Shown in pieces: positions 11,001 to 19,205 of a stretch of DNA of 64,000 bases. The stretch is taken from contig JAULSN010000007.1 of assembly GCA_033439765.1 (NCBI GenBank), positions 1,550,001 to 1,614,000 on the forward strand, read 5' to 3'. The translations under genes were made by a program, and so were the position numbers. This DNA comes from Lasiosphaeria ovina (lineage: Eukaryota; Ascomycota; Sordariomycetes; Sordariales; Lasiosphaeriaceae). The notes below the pieces were generated by a model. The model saw nothing but the letters and a program-made list of their open reading frames with translations, did no database searches and was not told where the DNA came from. The first letter of the stretch is position 1. Each line of letters opens with the position of its first letter.

Positions 11001-12185
11001 GATGCAGACACGGCCAAGGCTCGTTATGAGATGCTTCTAGAGGAGGCACAGAACTCCAAGAAGGCGGATCTGGAGGAGCTCAAGCTCAAGCACCAAAACG
11101 AGATTGAGGATCTGCAAACCCGCTTTGAACGCCAAATCAACAACACAACCGAAGACGCCCAGCGAACTGAGCAAAATCTCCTTGAGCGGTTGAGCATTTC
11201 CACATCCAAGCTAGCCGACGTACAGGAAAAGCTTGAGATTGCAAAGGAGGCTGCAAAGGCAGCTGCCCAGGCCGCGAAGTCACCAATCATGGCACCAGAT
11301 GCGGCTCCACAGCCCAGGCCTTCCACACGCGGCTTGGAGTTGCCTGAGAAGATCTCGCCACAGGCTCTTCGGGAGTCCATCATGGTGCTACAGGAGCAGC
11401 TGCAGGAGCGCGAGCACAGAATCGAGGAGCTCGAGCAGGCTCTCGCGAAAACAGATCCCGATTCGGAATCCAAGATTTCGAAGCGTGATGACGAAATCAT
11501 CTGGCTACGCGAGCTCCTTGCCGTGAGACACTCGGATCTCCAAGACATTATCGCCACTCTGAGTGGCGAGGAATATGATTGGAATGCTGTGAAGGATGCA
11601 GCTATTCGCTTGAAGGCCAATCTGCAAATGGAAGAGCAGGAGCGCGAGAGGGCCATGAACGGTGGCTCTTCTATCAATCTGCCAAACATCGCGGCTACGA
11701 TCCGGGATGCGGCAACGCCCCGAGTCGCCCAGGCTGTTGGTCCGCTGGCCGCTGCGTGGGGAAATTGGCGCAAGGGGAGGGAGCCGGGCACCTTTGGCAG
11801 CCTGGGGAGTGTGCTGTCGTCGCCTGCTCTCCCGAACGGAAGCAGCTCGACGCCTTCAAAGAGCAGTCCGGGGCAGAACAGCTTTCTCGGCGGACTTTTG
11901 ACGCCTCCTGCATCAGGTTTGCGTCAGACGCCGCCAGCCTCCGTCTCGGCCAAGCAACCGACTGCCTTTTCGAATACGGGCCGCCGATTTACATCGCAAG
12001 ACCACTCCAGCAGGCCCCGAGGACCGTCATCGGCCTCGCTGCATGAGGGCAATGTGTCGACTCGAAACACGCCGCCTCGCCGTGGACTTCCCGGGCCCGT
12101 GACCCCTCCCATGATGCGCCCGAGTGCGTACGACACGGATGCTCAGGCTGAAGATTTCGACGACGCGGGCTTCTTCGACGACTGA
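5007..12185 (+). CDS. Very large Ser/Pro-rich protein with C-terminal coiled coil (about 2390 aa)
   Basis: One uninterrupted frame runs to TGA at 12185. The first ~1500 residues are Ser/Pro-rich and look disordered. A conserved-looking patch begins near residue 330 (PWKGKNIMVLLPRDD, then DVDGMLRDWEQLGYSIEGFD). From about residue 1610 to 2090 there is a long heptad-rich coiled coil with many Glu/Arg/Gln. A second compact patch near 2110-2210 includes DEIIWLRELLAVRHSDLQDI and YDWNAVKDAAIRLKANL, and the tail is again Ser/Pro-rich. This suggests a filamentous-fungal scaffold or polarity protein, but I do not recognise a named family. The start is unresolved: no in-frame ATG occurs before about residue 251, and an in-frame TAG lies at 5004-5006. 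A good intron (GTGAGT at 4889, CTGCTAAC near 4977, TAG at 5004-5006) shows that the N-terminus or 5' UTR is spliced. Confidence 0.85.
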   Translation, partial: SPLKTSSTQSSPQTPRASAQDGSRQSWVRYRSPAVSPALSSASTADGEASPDLPPLPAPRLPDRVRGLLKTPPPNPDEGEASRYDDATHWGSPYPPHLRRDSFSSEASEDSPIHQLQLRTPFLRPVPADQDSQLDVQQPAISAAATVLANRARRVPHGLTEGWIRHHTAGDSDSEKRHWFSDDTGDSENSSLSGSFSGEDAAWLGHSDILTPRANRQLENNPQISRGRPRKKSSIETLKRALLESKERDGPAKMVSSDEMTSPDSATQHAVPDLPREPTSTTERPSTPNANGDAAVNRSAAGHSGGPNVPTTPSRPSIKWAASTASPRLKKKVPWKGKNIMVLLPRDDERGQPGKAPMPLKQSDVDGMLRDWEQLGYSIEGFDLDKPAGPFAPGEQSQSRGAWPDFDEVVRERKEGSWKVLLPDLNAWKRYVDELNEAKLRALGVSFGEDDPPAPSISPASTISRQASVNQYPPLPFSPPLPTSSASSNQANQAFPFPTSFLSSAPQSPGIPTGGSPASFAGKYNPRASISIPSPHGWSPQMMLPQGHRVSSPSLANLNAMMSPTSPFSVNGMSSPPSHQRHQSLQFPVLPHQFQQQARSSPRLQELREVDEEAPSKSPSKTPEPSFVRHNASNSLQKEIDEAEYHLEEQMRTQLDNDEDYSPYNQNASAETDPASSAVSHAVEPSVQFAPQPPRFGGAADNVVLHHPRPHSRGHSLSQKYFTEEDVSRDGAFRPTLQRVATQSAEESEIETNPSNLGTPVQSFDFSKLLHQRSLSTASNPWTDNESGKSASGSGRRRSSHSSKPSLSKLNVEAPEFKFNPANTFKPGQFVFSSNSFQPSVFNAGLTLPTSNQFSLPAIASSKINVNAPVFAPSQSDFSFSAAGPKFRPDAPAFTPHSLSNSVANSVTKPLSGDESESKPPISIFGNIDISNAEIVLPAKKSKAVPIIRPESPEPPRPDGVREGPDGRMIDDSRIKRARANGKDDNAVPLFALPTEELTPMPESRPETPDEEEVIPSEDKSFDESNLGQADTTMSSTIVSETTDTQATVSPSETSPDQAYMNWAPFEFKSTADLQAFNDARPMGDSGFKRGHKNSLSATAKAFVPGVSGWEGAADDSADDSTNEPAELPAEVPADEPAEDLAEELDSALQVDAAPLDNLAAEARDEPIDNGIEETVVESIETPVKESVQEVAEPLQPVALPASAPATPPQAPNFPRFAITPSLHIVAPPKPKGLAASRFARSPSPPPGAVSPPRAVPLPTAATASRFAASPSPLLDETDEIHGIVSPLEPEDVQQPLVLPSESLSPISGEEYVEGVEDNEPSLADIDAIMRHLNENPNMGVNKKVTSEPQWHQPSPTRHISLAAVTQASPLHLPPQSLFRSDAPSPSPRQYRSIPVDVSQPILSTELEDPFVDPPQSALSLDGPVHRLNGSESLPASDWDGAFSEDEQTKLEARVNFFDGHVNELVGGLLAARLGPLEHTLDAIKHALVGASRETPASRRERRSMSAEIRESDADDEDDEIPVPRRSMSPRRDRRMEQIRSTVLEAFAAHQRSQPQKEASPVPAPAPADNSAIIAALAEMRDQFSQSLHLDFRGEDLRNIVEEAVERRMPPTPPQVEVENKDKVNELQTRLEELEQRLRREETKVETEVAARRAAEDRAAELGRELQSAATKIEVEMMNKSALNQRIGDVEDRIRHAERETEEEVKGRRAAEDRLAEVQRLLRISSEEEVRLREQAEEREQKIKSVEATHSKSVMRLTLLEAAQSNAQQSQSEAQNRINILEVDLRDARQEVRHWRSETDRLSETAQRQGDDLAQALGEKKVLHKLIDTLGTQLHESERIRDSWRTKFISIQEDMAQSAQRVTEENAQRAKKEQAMLARQEVLDARLQAEAKTRERIETELERLEMGERQGMRAVAECKRLEALIIDLRNENSNLQQSTLRFQAEFQEARESGAREVQRTRESMQAEVESANHQVNVIREELDIQLARARSQFDQVKMDADTAKARYEMLLEEAQNSKKADLEELKLKHQNEIEDLQTRFERQINNTTEDAQRTEQNLLERLSISTSKLADVQEKLEIAKEAAKAAAQAAKSPIMAPDAAPQPRPSTRGLELPEKISPQALRESIMVLQEQLQEREHRIEELEQALAKTDPDSESKISKRDDEIIWLRELLAVRHSDLQDIIATLSGEEYDWNAVKDAAIRLKANLQMEEQERERAMNGGSSINLPNIAATIRDAATPRVAQAVGPLAAAWGNWRKGREPGTFGSLGSVLSSPALPNGSSSTPSKSSPGQNSFLGGLLTPPASGLRQTPPASVSAKQPTAFSNTGRRFTSQDHSSRPRGPSSASLHEGNVSTRNTPPRRGLPGPVTPPMMRPSAYDTDAQAEDFDDAGFFDD

Positions 12186-13765
12186 AGAACAGGAGACAGA
12201 CGCGCCAGGAGGAAGGGATTGTATAATGACCAACTATTTTTTTTGTCATTTCTTTATCAACTCAAGAGAACACGGCAGATATGATCAGCAAATACGCACC
12301 GCTACCACTACCACTACCACTCACCCGAAATTCACCGTGCTCCATTCCTGTACACGCAGCACAAGACCGGACTAGAATGATACCCCATCAAGCAAGCTTT
12401 CCTGATTTTATTTTGCGTTTTGTCCTCTCATTTGACTAGCAAGGGTATGTTTGTTTTGGGACATGGTGCCGCAAGCCGGACCCTTATACAGTTCTTGGCT
12501 CTCTGGGGAAGAGTTTGTATAGCTTACACAACCACATAATCTTTATTTCCTTTGTCACATGTATGAGGGGGGAGAAGTCGCATATAACGAAGAGGAAGAA
12601 GGGGGTGGAGATTGGAACTTGTCTCGACGGGGGGATACTTGTTGCACCACCGCTCTTTTATTTTGTTTCTGTCCTTATTTGCAGCATTACGAACTCTTTC
12701 CCCACCTTATCTCTTTGTAGTGATGCTATATCGTCACAAATCGCCGCCTCGGCCGTCCTGCACTAGGCTAGTACATACATACTAGTTGTAATTATTATGG
12801 CAAATCTCTCTGATCTAGTGCATCGTGTGTGTGTGAGTAAGACTGCTATTGTGGTAGAGACCTAATATGTAGCTAACCAACACGTTGCTGGGTCCATCCT
12901 GGGGCGGCCGCTTCAGTGAGTGGGATGTCCTTGCCAGTGCCGAGAGGCGCATACCGTACCCTAGCCAGGCAGCTTTGTTATTCCGAACGAAACATGTTTG
13001 ATTTTTGAGTGGCTCGACACGGATCCTTGGGTCCTCTACCTAGGTCAAATTCTCCTGGGCGGCTGGGGGCTAAGAAAGACGGCATCGTCTCTCCCCGACC
13101 CGGCCCCCTCTGGCGGTACATGCAACAGTTACATTCCTGCCTTGGCAATCGCGGCGGCCCGGCGGTCGGTCTTGTTGTGTGGGCCTGGTGTTGTTGGAGG
13201 ACGGATCCGTGAGAGATGGGCGCTCTGGCGGCAAAGCCCCGGCCGCGGAACTCCGAAAAGAGATCTGACCCTTTTCCCCCCTGGTGTTATCCCCGTGTCG
13301 ATTGGCTGGCCAAACATACATACATCCCTGCCCTCCTCTCCCCCTACCCCCGGGGATGTCAATCTCGCACTTACACGTGTATAAACTCCACGGAGCTGAG
13401 CTGGCTGGGCTCAGACAAGGTTTTGAGGAGAGAAAAAAAAGGAAAACGGAAATGTCCAGCCAGCGCATTCGAGAAATATGCCTAGAAATAGCAAGGACGT
13501 TGCGACGGCGCGCGCCGGAGAGTGAGGCTGAGCTTCTTTATTCTTTTTGGGCGATGCCGGCCCCGTCCAATGATTGATTGTGCATGGCCAACTGCCCGCA
13601 TTGGGATGATGAAGGCAGTCACACACCAGACTTGGCAACCCCTCAGCCGCACAACAGCCTCGAGCGCGTCCCGGGCCGAATTCTTTTCCTACACCGAGCA
13701 CGCGAATATCGCAAATGCACATGTACCTATATAATGGACAAGGCGCTCTGAAATCTTTAAAGTCG

Positions 13766-13807
<42 letters not shown>

Positions 13808-13917
13808 CAAGATCTGCAGCAAACGAAACTAACTTTTGCCGTCGGCACTTCGAAAAGGGCACAAACGACAAGAGAAGTGAAGAGGGGAATATCTCCAAAA
13901 GTCGACAAATCCCGAAA
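12186..13917. other. Intergenic: 3' UTR of the coiled-coil gene, then promoter of the next gene
   Basis: No convincing coding sequence. Both strands carry several short frames of low-complexity composition. The right part is the promoter and 5' UTR of the membrane-protein gene and contains a GA-dinucleotide run. Confidence 0.5.
13769..13803 (+). repeat. (GA)n microsatellite
   Basis: About 17 GA units lie some 115 bp before the ATG at 13918, in the probable 5' UTR or core promoter. GA/CT tracts are common in fungal promoters. Confidence 0.9.
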
Positions 13918-15347
13918 ATGTCGCCAGCGGCAAAAGACAGAAAAGAGGCAGTGACCATGGGGAGTCGCAATTCTATTACGATCAAAGAGGCGCCGAGCGA
14001 GCTCAGGGCTAGAGGCCGCATCTTGCCCGGCGCGCGCTCCCGGCTTGAGGCGCGCGGCCCGCGCGGAGGCGGCGGCTCGGGAGGAGGCCGAGGCGGCTCG
14101 TCGTCCCACTCGGGGTCTTCTTCTTCTTCTTCTTCTTCCTCGGGCTCCAAAGGAAGCAGCTCCTCTTCAGGCTCGGGATCTGGTTCAAGCTCCGGGTCCG
14201 GGTCGTCGACCTCGGGAACCAAAAGCTCTGGGTCCTCGGGGTCGGGGACTGGCGCGGCGACTGGCGCTGGCATTGGCGCTGGCGTCGGCGCTGGCGTGGG
14301 CACTGGCGTGAGCTCCGGCACATCTGGGTTCTCGGGCACCAAGACGGGAGGCACGGCCGGGGCGCCCATCATCATCATCAACAACAACAACAACCGCCCG
14401 GCGCAGGGGGGCGGCCCCGCGATTCCCGTCTGGGCCATCGTTGTCATCATCGTGGGCTCGCTGATGGTGCTGTTGTTCCTGTGCGCCCTCATACACTACT
14501 ACAGAAAAGGTAAGTGAAAAGAGAGAGAAAAAGGAGACCCCCCAAACTCACACCCTTCACCCTCATGCTATAAAGAATCGTACAAGACTAACCCCACCCC
14601 GCACGCACAGAGCGCAGGTCAGGCATGGAGACGGGCAAGAAATTCCGCTTCGGCCGTGTCCTGTGGAAAGCCTTGCAGGTAGCGCTGGGCATCTGGGTCG
14701 TCAAGCAGCTGGTGAAGTGCTGCTGCATGCGGCGGCGGTACAAGAGCAAGGGCGGTGTAGCCGGCGGCATGTACGACAAGGTTGGCGGCGGCGGGGGCGA
14801 AGACGGGTTCGGCGGCGCTGCTGCTACGGGGCAAAGGGACATGGCATGGGCGGAGGAGCCATCGACAGCAGCGGCAGCAGCTCCGTACGGCGACGGCGGC
14901 GCGGGCAAATACGGCTACAACGCGGTACTCGGCGGCGGCGCGGCTAGCGAGGACAGCAGGACGGAATTCTCCGTCTCCGTCATGTCGTCCGTTGGCAGCG
15001 GGCCTCCGCCCGAGATGGGCGCCGTAGCCAGCACGACGCCGCAGATCATGCCGCCGGCGAACACTGCCGCGTCTGTCTCGGCGGTATCCGGAGGAGGAAG
15101 ATCGAGGTCGTCGTCATTGGTCAGCGGCGCTGGTGGCGGCGCGGCCGCGCAGTATTATTCCAGCCACCCGCTGTCTGTGTCGCCCGAGCCGTCGCCCGGC
15201 CCGGCCGCCGTCATGTTCCCGCCATCGCCTGCTTCTACCGCCGTGGGCCCTGCTGTGCCCAGTGGCTACAGGACCAGCGAACATGCCATGTCGGCCCCGT
15301 ACAACGGAGGCGGCGAGCGGGATCCTCTGGCCCCTGGCCGTTCCTGA
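13918..15347 (+). CDS. Gly/Ser-rich single-pass membrane protein, two exons
   Basis: Exon 1 is 13918-14509 and exon 2 is 14611-15347. The 101-bp intron has GTAAGT, GACTAAC at 14586-14592 and CACAG, and joins in frame (phase 1). The protein is about 442 aa. The N-terminal half is a long Ser/Gly-rich stretch with a Ser run encoded by a TTC-type repeat. It is followed by a clear transmembrane segment (PVWAIVVIIVGSLMVLLFLC) and a cytoplasmic tail. The tail has a second hydrophobic stretch (ALQVALGIWVVKQLV) followed by CCC-RRR, a possible palmitoylated membrane anchor, then a Gly/Ala/Ser-rich end. No clear signal peptide is seen; a later ATG at 13957 is possible. I do not recognise a family. The layout resembles fungal surface or stress-sensor-like proteins, but that is only an impression. 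Confidence 0.78.
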
Positions 15348-15709
15348 GAGGCGGGCCGGATGGTCGAGGAACGATACCTGATTCTACACCCGGCTGTTCA
15401 TGAGGCGGTGTGTTTTTAGAAGTAGCAGCATTTGCATTTTACGCTCGGTACACGGCGTCTTGCTTTATCGTTTTTGTAGAGGAGGGCATCTGCATGACAA
15501 ATTTGTATAGATTTCTTCTCATATTGTGCAGTCTTTATCCTCCGCTGCGTTCTGCGGGTGATTGGCTTGGAGCTAATCGGCGGAGGGGATCAATGTCGAT
15601 ACCTTTGCTTTCATGTAATACCATATCATATCGCACATATACGACTGTACGAAGGACCCTCGATGGCCATCATTGAGCTCGAAACATTTGACCTGAGCCA
15701 GGCCGGACT

Positions 15710-17371
15710 TTAGAACACCCCCACAGGATAAGCCGGAGCAATATTTGCCGAATTCGGAGTGATCACCGGCACGCTGTCGAATACCTTTGTCTCGACAGTC
15801 ATGTTGGCAAAAGCAGGTATTCTCCTCACGGGCACCAAGTCGCTGACGTGCCTCGCAATGTTGAGCAACAGACACTCGGTCCACGGCTGGCCTAGGATCT
15901 CCATCCCAACGGGCACGCCGAGGAGCGCGTCCTCGGTTGGCGACGAGAAGCCAGCCGGCACCGTAACGACGGGGCTGCCTGTCAGTGAGGCCAGTATACC
16001 GTTCCGCCCGGCTTGCGATTGCGAGCTAACCGTGACGACAAGGTTTTTCTGCTCCGGGTAGATGAGTGCGTCGAGCTTGTCGCGGGCAAACGTGGCCTTG
16101 AGCGCCTGCGTCAGGTTCTGAATTCCGCGCTGCGCCGTGAAGTAACTGGTATTACTGGTAGACGAGCGGAACGCCGCTTCGATGAACGCGTGCTGGCTTG
16201 GGATGACCAGGAACTCGCCGCTGCCGTTTCTGTAAAGCTCCTTGAAGCTCTTGGGGCGCGGCTCGCCACTGAGGTCTTCCCCTGCCAGGTACGTGTCCAG
16301 GAGCTCTCGGTACTCGTATACCTGCACATCGAGAGCCGCAGAGATAGCCACAGAGTTGTAGATGGTTTCGGTGATATTGACTACTTCGGCACCGGCCGCT
16401 GTGAGCTGAGAGACCATACCCGCCATGATGTCGTCGACTGGTGGGGTTTCGGGCGAGGACGTGTGATCAAAAAAGCCGTCAACCAGACCTAGCCGCAAGC
16501 CTTTGAGGCTGCCGCCAAGGAGACACCTGGAATGATCCGTGTGCATGATCTCTGTCGCCATCAGGGCCGTGGCGTTATCTCTGGGATCGAAGCCCACGCT
16601 CACCATGACAGTCATGGCGACGGCAAGATCTTGCAAGTTGCGAGCAAAAGCGCCAACCACATCTTGTGTGTAGCTGACAGGGATGACGCCGACACGCGAT
16701 ATCAGGCCTCTCGTGGGACGGAAGCTGAACAAAGAGCCGGCGCTGGCGGGGCTCCTGAGCGAGTTGACTGTATCGGTGCCCGTTCCCACCACCGCAAAGC
16801 TCGCAGCGATGGCCGCCCCAGCACCGCCGCTACTCCCCCCTGGCGTTCGAGTCAAGTCATAGGGGTTCACAGTTTGTCCTCCTAGAGACGAGACGGTCAG
16901 GCCTTCCAGAGCCAGTTCGTGCAGGTTTGTCTTCCCAAGGATAATGGCGCCGGCACGTTTCAACGCCTTCACGGTAGGGGCATCTACCAGCGGCCTGTTA
17001 TTTGCCAGATCTAAGCAGCCTCCTGTTGTGTTCATCCCAACTGCGTTGTAGTTGTCTTTGAGAAGAACGGGGATGCAGAAAAGAGCACCCGTCATGTTGC
17101 CAGACGCAATCTGGCCGTCCATCTGGTCGGCATCCAAGAGAGCATCTGGGTTTAGTGAGATCACGGCGTTCAAGATGGGGTTGAAATGCTCTATTCGAGC
17201 TATGAATGCCGAAACGACTTCTCGACATGTTGTGAGGCGAGCCAGGAGGGCGCCGTGCACGCCGTCGACCGTGGCTTCTCGAACATCAAAGTGGTCAGAG
17301 AGTGCTACCGAGGGCCTAGCTAGAGAGGCCATGGCCAAGCCATGAACGACAAGTCTGGCAAATTTTGCCAT
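15710..17371 (-). CDS. Secreted amidase-signature hydrolase
   Basis: A single exon encodes 553 aa. The N-terminus has a hydrophobic stretch ending near ARPSVALS, consistent with a signal peptide. The amidase-signature catalytic triad is visible: Lys105 in PVLLKDNY, the cis-Ser in GGSSGGAGAA (residue 180) and the nucleophile Ser204 in GTDTVNSLRSPAS. PYDLTRTPGGSSGG and RPTRGLISR are also typical of the family. Such enzymes hydrolyse carboxylic amides; the substrate cannot be inferred from sequence. Several N-x-S/T sites fit a secreted glycoprotein. The length is normal for fungal amidases. The nearest neighbours have unrelated predicted functions, so context says little. Confidence 0.93.
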   Translation of the reverse strand: MAKFARLVVHGLAMASLARPSVALSDHFDVREATVDGVHGALLARLTTCREVVSAFIARIEHFNPILNAVISLNPDALLDADQMDGQIASGNMTGALFCIPVLLKDNYNAVGMNTTGGCLDLANNRPLVDAPTVKALKRAGAIILGKTNLHELALEGLTVSSLGGQTVNPYDLTRTPGGSSGGAGAAIAASFAVVGTGTDTVNSLRSPASAGSLFSFRPTRGLISRVGVIPVSYTQDVVGAFARNLQDLAVAMTVMVSVGFDPRDNATALMATEIMHTDHSRCLLGGSLKGLRLGLVDGFFDHTSSPETPPVDDIMAGMVSQLTAAGAEVVNITETIYNSVAISAALDVQVYEYRELLDTYLAGEDLSGEPRPKSFKELYRNGSGEFLVIPSQHAFIEAAFRSSTSNTSYFTAQRGIQNLTQALKATFARDKLDALIYPEQKNLVVTVSSQSQAGRNGILASLTGSPVVTVPAGFSSPTEDALLGVPVGMEILGQPWTECLLLNIARHVSDLVPVRRIPAFANMTVETKVFDSVPVITPNSANIAPAYPVGVF

Positions 17372-18115
17372 GGAGAGCGCTATTCTATTATTTCATTTGG
17401 GATCTCTTTTTGATATCTTCACCGAGGGACGTTGACAATTAGACCCCTGTTGCAGACCATGGTGAGTTGAGGTGACTTGTCCAGGGTAGGCGATATTGAC
17501 GATATGCTCCGTGCTCGGTTGTCAGATGGCGACAAGGACAATGACGGCATATCCGCGTGAACACACCTCCAGCAGCTGTTGTGGACGCTGATGGAGGCCG
17601 GGCAGCCAGCAGCGTCGTCTGTTGGAGATGCTGAGCCGAGAGCCGAGACGGTTCCACATTAAACCCGGCCTGGTCTCGCCGGCTTGTCCCTTCCGGAGCA
17701 CGGCATCAGCTGGACTAAAACTGGCCTTGGATTATGCTGATTACCTATACACGGAATGTGAGCTTGTCGGTCTGTAGTTCAACTGCTGATTTAGGATTCT
17801 GTAACACACCTAGGTGAGAAAACACGGCTGATCTGGTCCAATTTGGCCTAGAAAGGGGCTTGGACCGATGGTGGCCTGGATGCGGGCGAATAATAGTAGT
17901 AGATCGGCGAAAGAGTATGTTGGGAAGGTTTGTCTGGCTGTGATGAAGAGCTCCCGGGCGGAGACGGTCTCAAGCAGTCCGTTGCCTTTTAGTTTTTTCG
18001 AAAAAGTCTTGATCCGATACCCAGGTCTGCCAGCGACCAACGAAACGAGATCGAGGGAGCAGTCATTCCCGAAAGGATATTGCGAAATAAAAGATAAAGA
18101 ACTAAATTACATTAT
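17372..18115. other. Intergenic between the amidase promoter and a tRNA gene
   Basis: No supported coding sequence. The left part is the amidase promoter. The right part ends in an A-rich + strand, which is the T-rich terminator of the minus-strand tRNA. Confidence 0.5.
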
Positions 18116-18131
18116 AAAAAAGAAAAGAAAA
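18116..18131 (-). terminator. Pol III terminator-like T-runs after the tRNA
   Basis: On the minus strand the bases directly after the discriminator base read TTTTCTTTTCTTTTTT. A T-run immediately 3' of the tRNA body is the usual RNA polymerase III stop. Confidence 0.7.
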
Positions 18132-18280
18132 CACCTCCGGCGGGACTCGAACCCTGAACGTCTTCGTCAGCATTAGATCAAAGCGGAGGAAGCCATGGGA
18201 AGTTGTTAGTGTTAAGGACGCCAAACCTACCGCAATCCTCAGATTAGGAGTCTGATGGGTTACCATTTCCCCACGAAGGC
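18132..18280 (-). tRNA. tRNA-Arg (anticodon CCT) interrupted by a 77-nt insert in the T-stem
   Basis: The 5' part is 18280-18231 and the 3' part is 18153-18132. Joined, they give a complete 72-nt cloverleaf. The acceptor stem GCCTTCG/CGGAGGT pairs at all seven positions (two G-U). The D-arm is GGGA...ACCC. The anticodon stem TCAGA/TCTGA pairs perfectly around loop CTCCTAA, giving anticodon CCT. The variable loop is GGATT, the T-stem GCGGG/CCCGC is perfect around TTCGAGT, and the discriminator is G. Box A-like TGGGGAAATGG and a perfect box B, GGTTCGAGTCC, are both intact. The insert falls between T-stem bases GCG and GG, where no nuclear tRNA intron is normally found (the canonical site is 37/38). 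Either the insert is removed, or this is a pseudogene with a remarkably well-kept body. Confidence 0.8.
18154..18230 (-). other. Intron-like insert inside tRNA-Arg(CCT)
   Basis: This 77-nt segment begins GTAGGT and ends TTCAG. It holds ACTAAC near its start and GCTGAC about 12 nt before the terminal AG. Donor, branch site and acceptor thus match the introns of the protein genes in this window in sequence, spacing and length. Removing it exactly restores the tRNA T-arm. The boundaries can shift by a base or two because of flanking Gs. Confidence 0.65.
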
Positions 18281-18333
18281 CTCCAAAGCTACGTGTTCGC
18301 GTGCAAGCAGTTTGACCGCTCGGCCACCCTGCC
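18281..18333 (-). other. tRNA-like 5' half abutting tRNA-Arg
   Basis: The minus-strand sequence begins GGCAGGGTGGCCGAGCGGTC, the classic start of a Leu/Ser-type tRNA with a perfect box A (TGGCCGAGCGG). It continues 53 nt up to the first base of the tRNA-Arg. No matching 3' half (CCCTGCC) is found, so it cannot fold into a full tRNA by itself. It may be a truncated tRNA copy or an extra Pol III box A. Confidence 0.5.
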
Positions 18334-19205
18334 ATTCTGCGAGCGACGACGGCTCTTTCTTTGTTTGGTGTGTGCTACCGCGTTTTCACCTATGAACCAC
18401 CGGGCACTAGTCGCACTGGGCTCGGGGTACGGTGTGGTTCAAAGCGCCTTCTCAAAACAAGATGGGACAAAAATGGGAAGGAAGAAAACGAAAAGAGAAG
18501 AAAGAAGAAAAGTAAGTAAGGGCCTTAACGGCCACAGCCCCACGCATCCTCACCCACGCCACACCAACCCATCACTCCTGCCATGAGCCAACTTGTAGTC
18601 AGTCAGTTACCTGCCACACCGCCTGCTACCTTTAAATTCTAGATATAATTGATATCACCCTAGTACCAATGGGCCCAGGGCCGTCTCGCGCCTTCCCACT
18701 CGTGCAAGCCAGGCTAGGCTATACCAAACCACATCTCCTTTCCGTCTTGACGGAAACGCGGAATCATGCAGATCAGGTGTCTTCGCCAAGTATGGACGGG
18801 TACTGTCACTACTACTGGCGAGTAGTACTGCCGGCCGCGGAGAGTTTGCCTTGGATCCTAGCTGGCGTCGGACGGAAGTCTATTGGAGGAAAAGAAAGAA
18901 GAAAGAGTGCACAAATCCTGGCACAACGTAGAATGAGCCCCTTTTCGAAGACCCGTCTCCCTTCCCTTAGATATCAAGATCCCAGCCCACAAAACAAATA
19001 AACAGCATAACCTCACGGGGCGCCAGAAGCGACAGAGAAAACCTTCTACTAATAGTGTATTACATGGGGGAAAAAAAAAAGATCATGTAGTCAGCCAGAC
19101 TATTAAACAGGCATTCTTTCCACTTTTTCCACTTCATTCCACATTTTATACAACCCTCCCACAAGCCACATGCGCATTCACGCTCGTTTTTTCTTCTATA
19201 AAATT
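18334..19205. other. Intergenic, nothing recognised
   Basis: Short frames occur on both strands, none with protein-like composition. The right end is the 3' UTR of the minus-strand transporter. Confidence 0.5.

Noticed and set aside
13411..14492. Antisense acidic and Pro-rich frames under the membrane-protein gene
   Set aside because: Mirror of the Ser/Gly-rich repeats and GA run; the + strand splices cleanly into a membrane protein.
18154..18333. A single Leu/Ser tRNA made from the upstream half and the 77-nt insert
   Set aside because: The acceptor start GGCAGGG has no CCCTGCC partner and the insert has no box B, so no such tRNA can fold.
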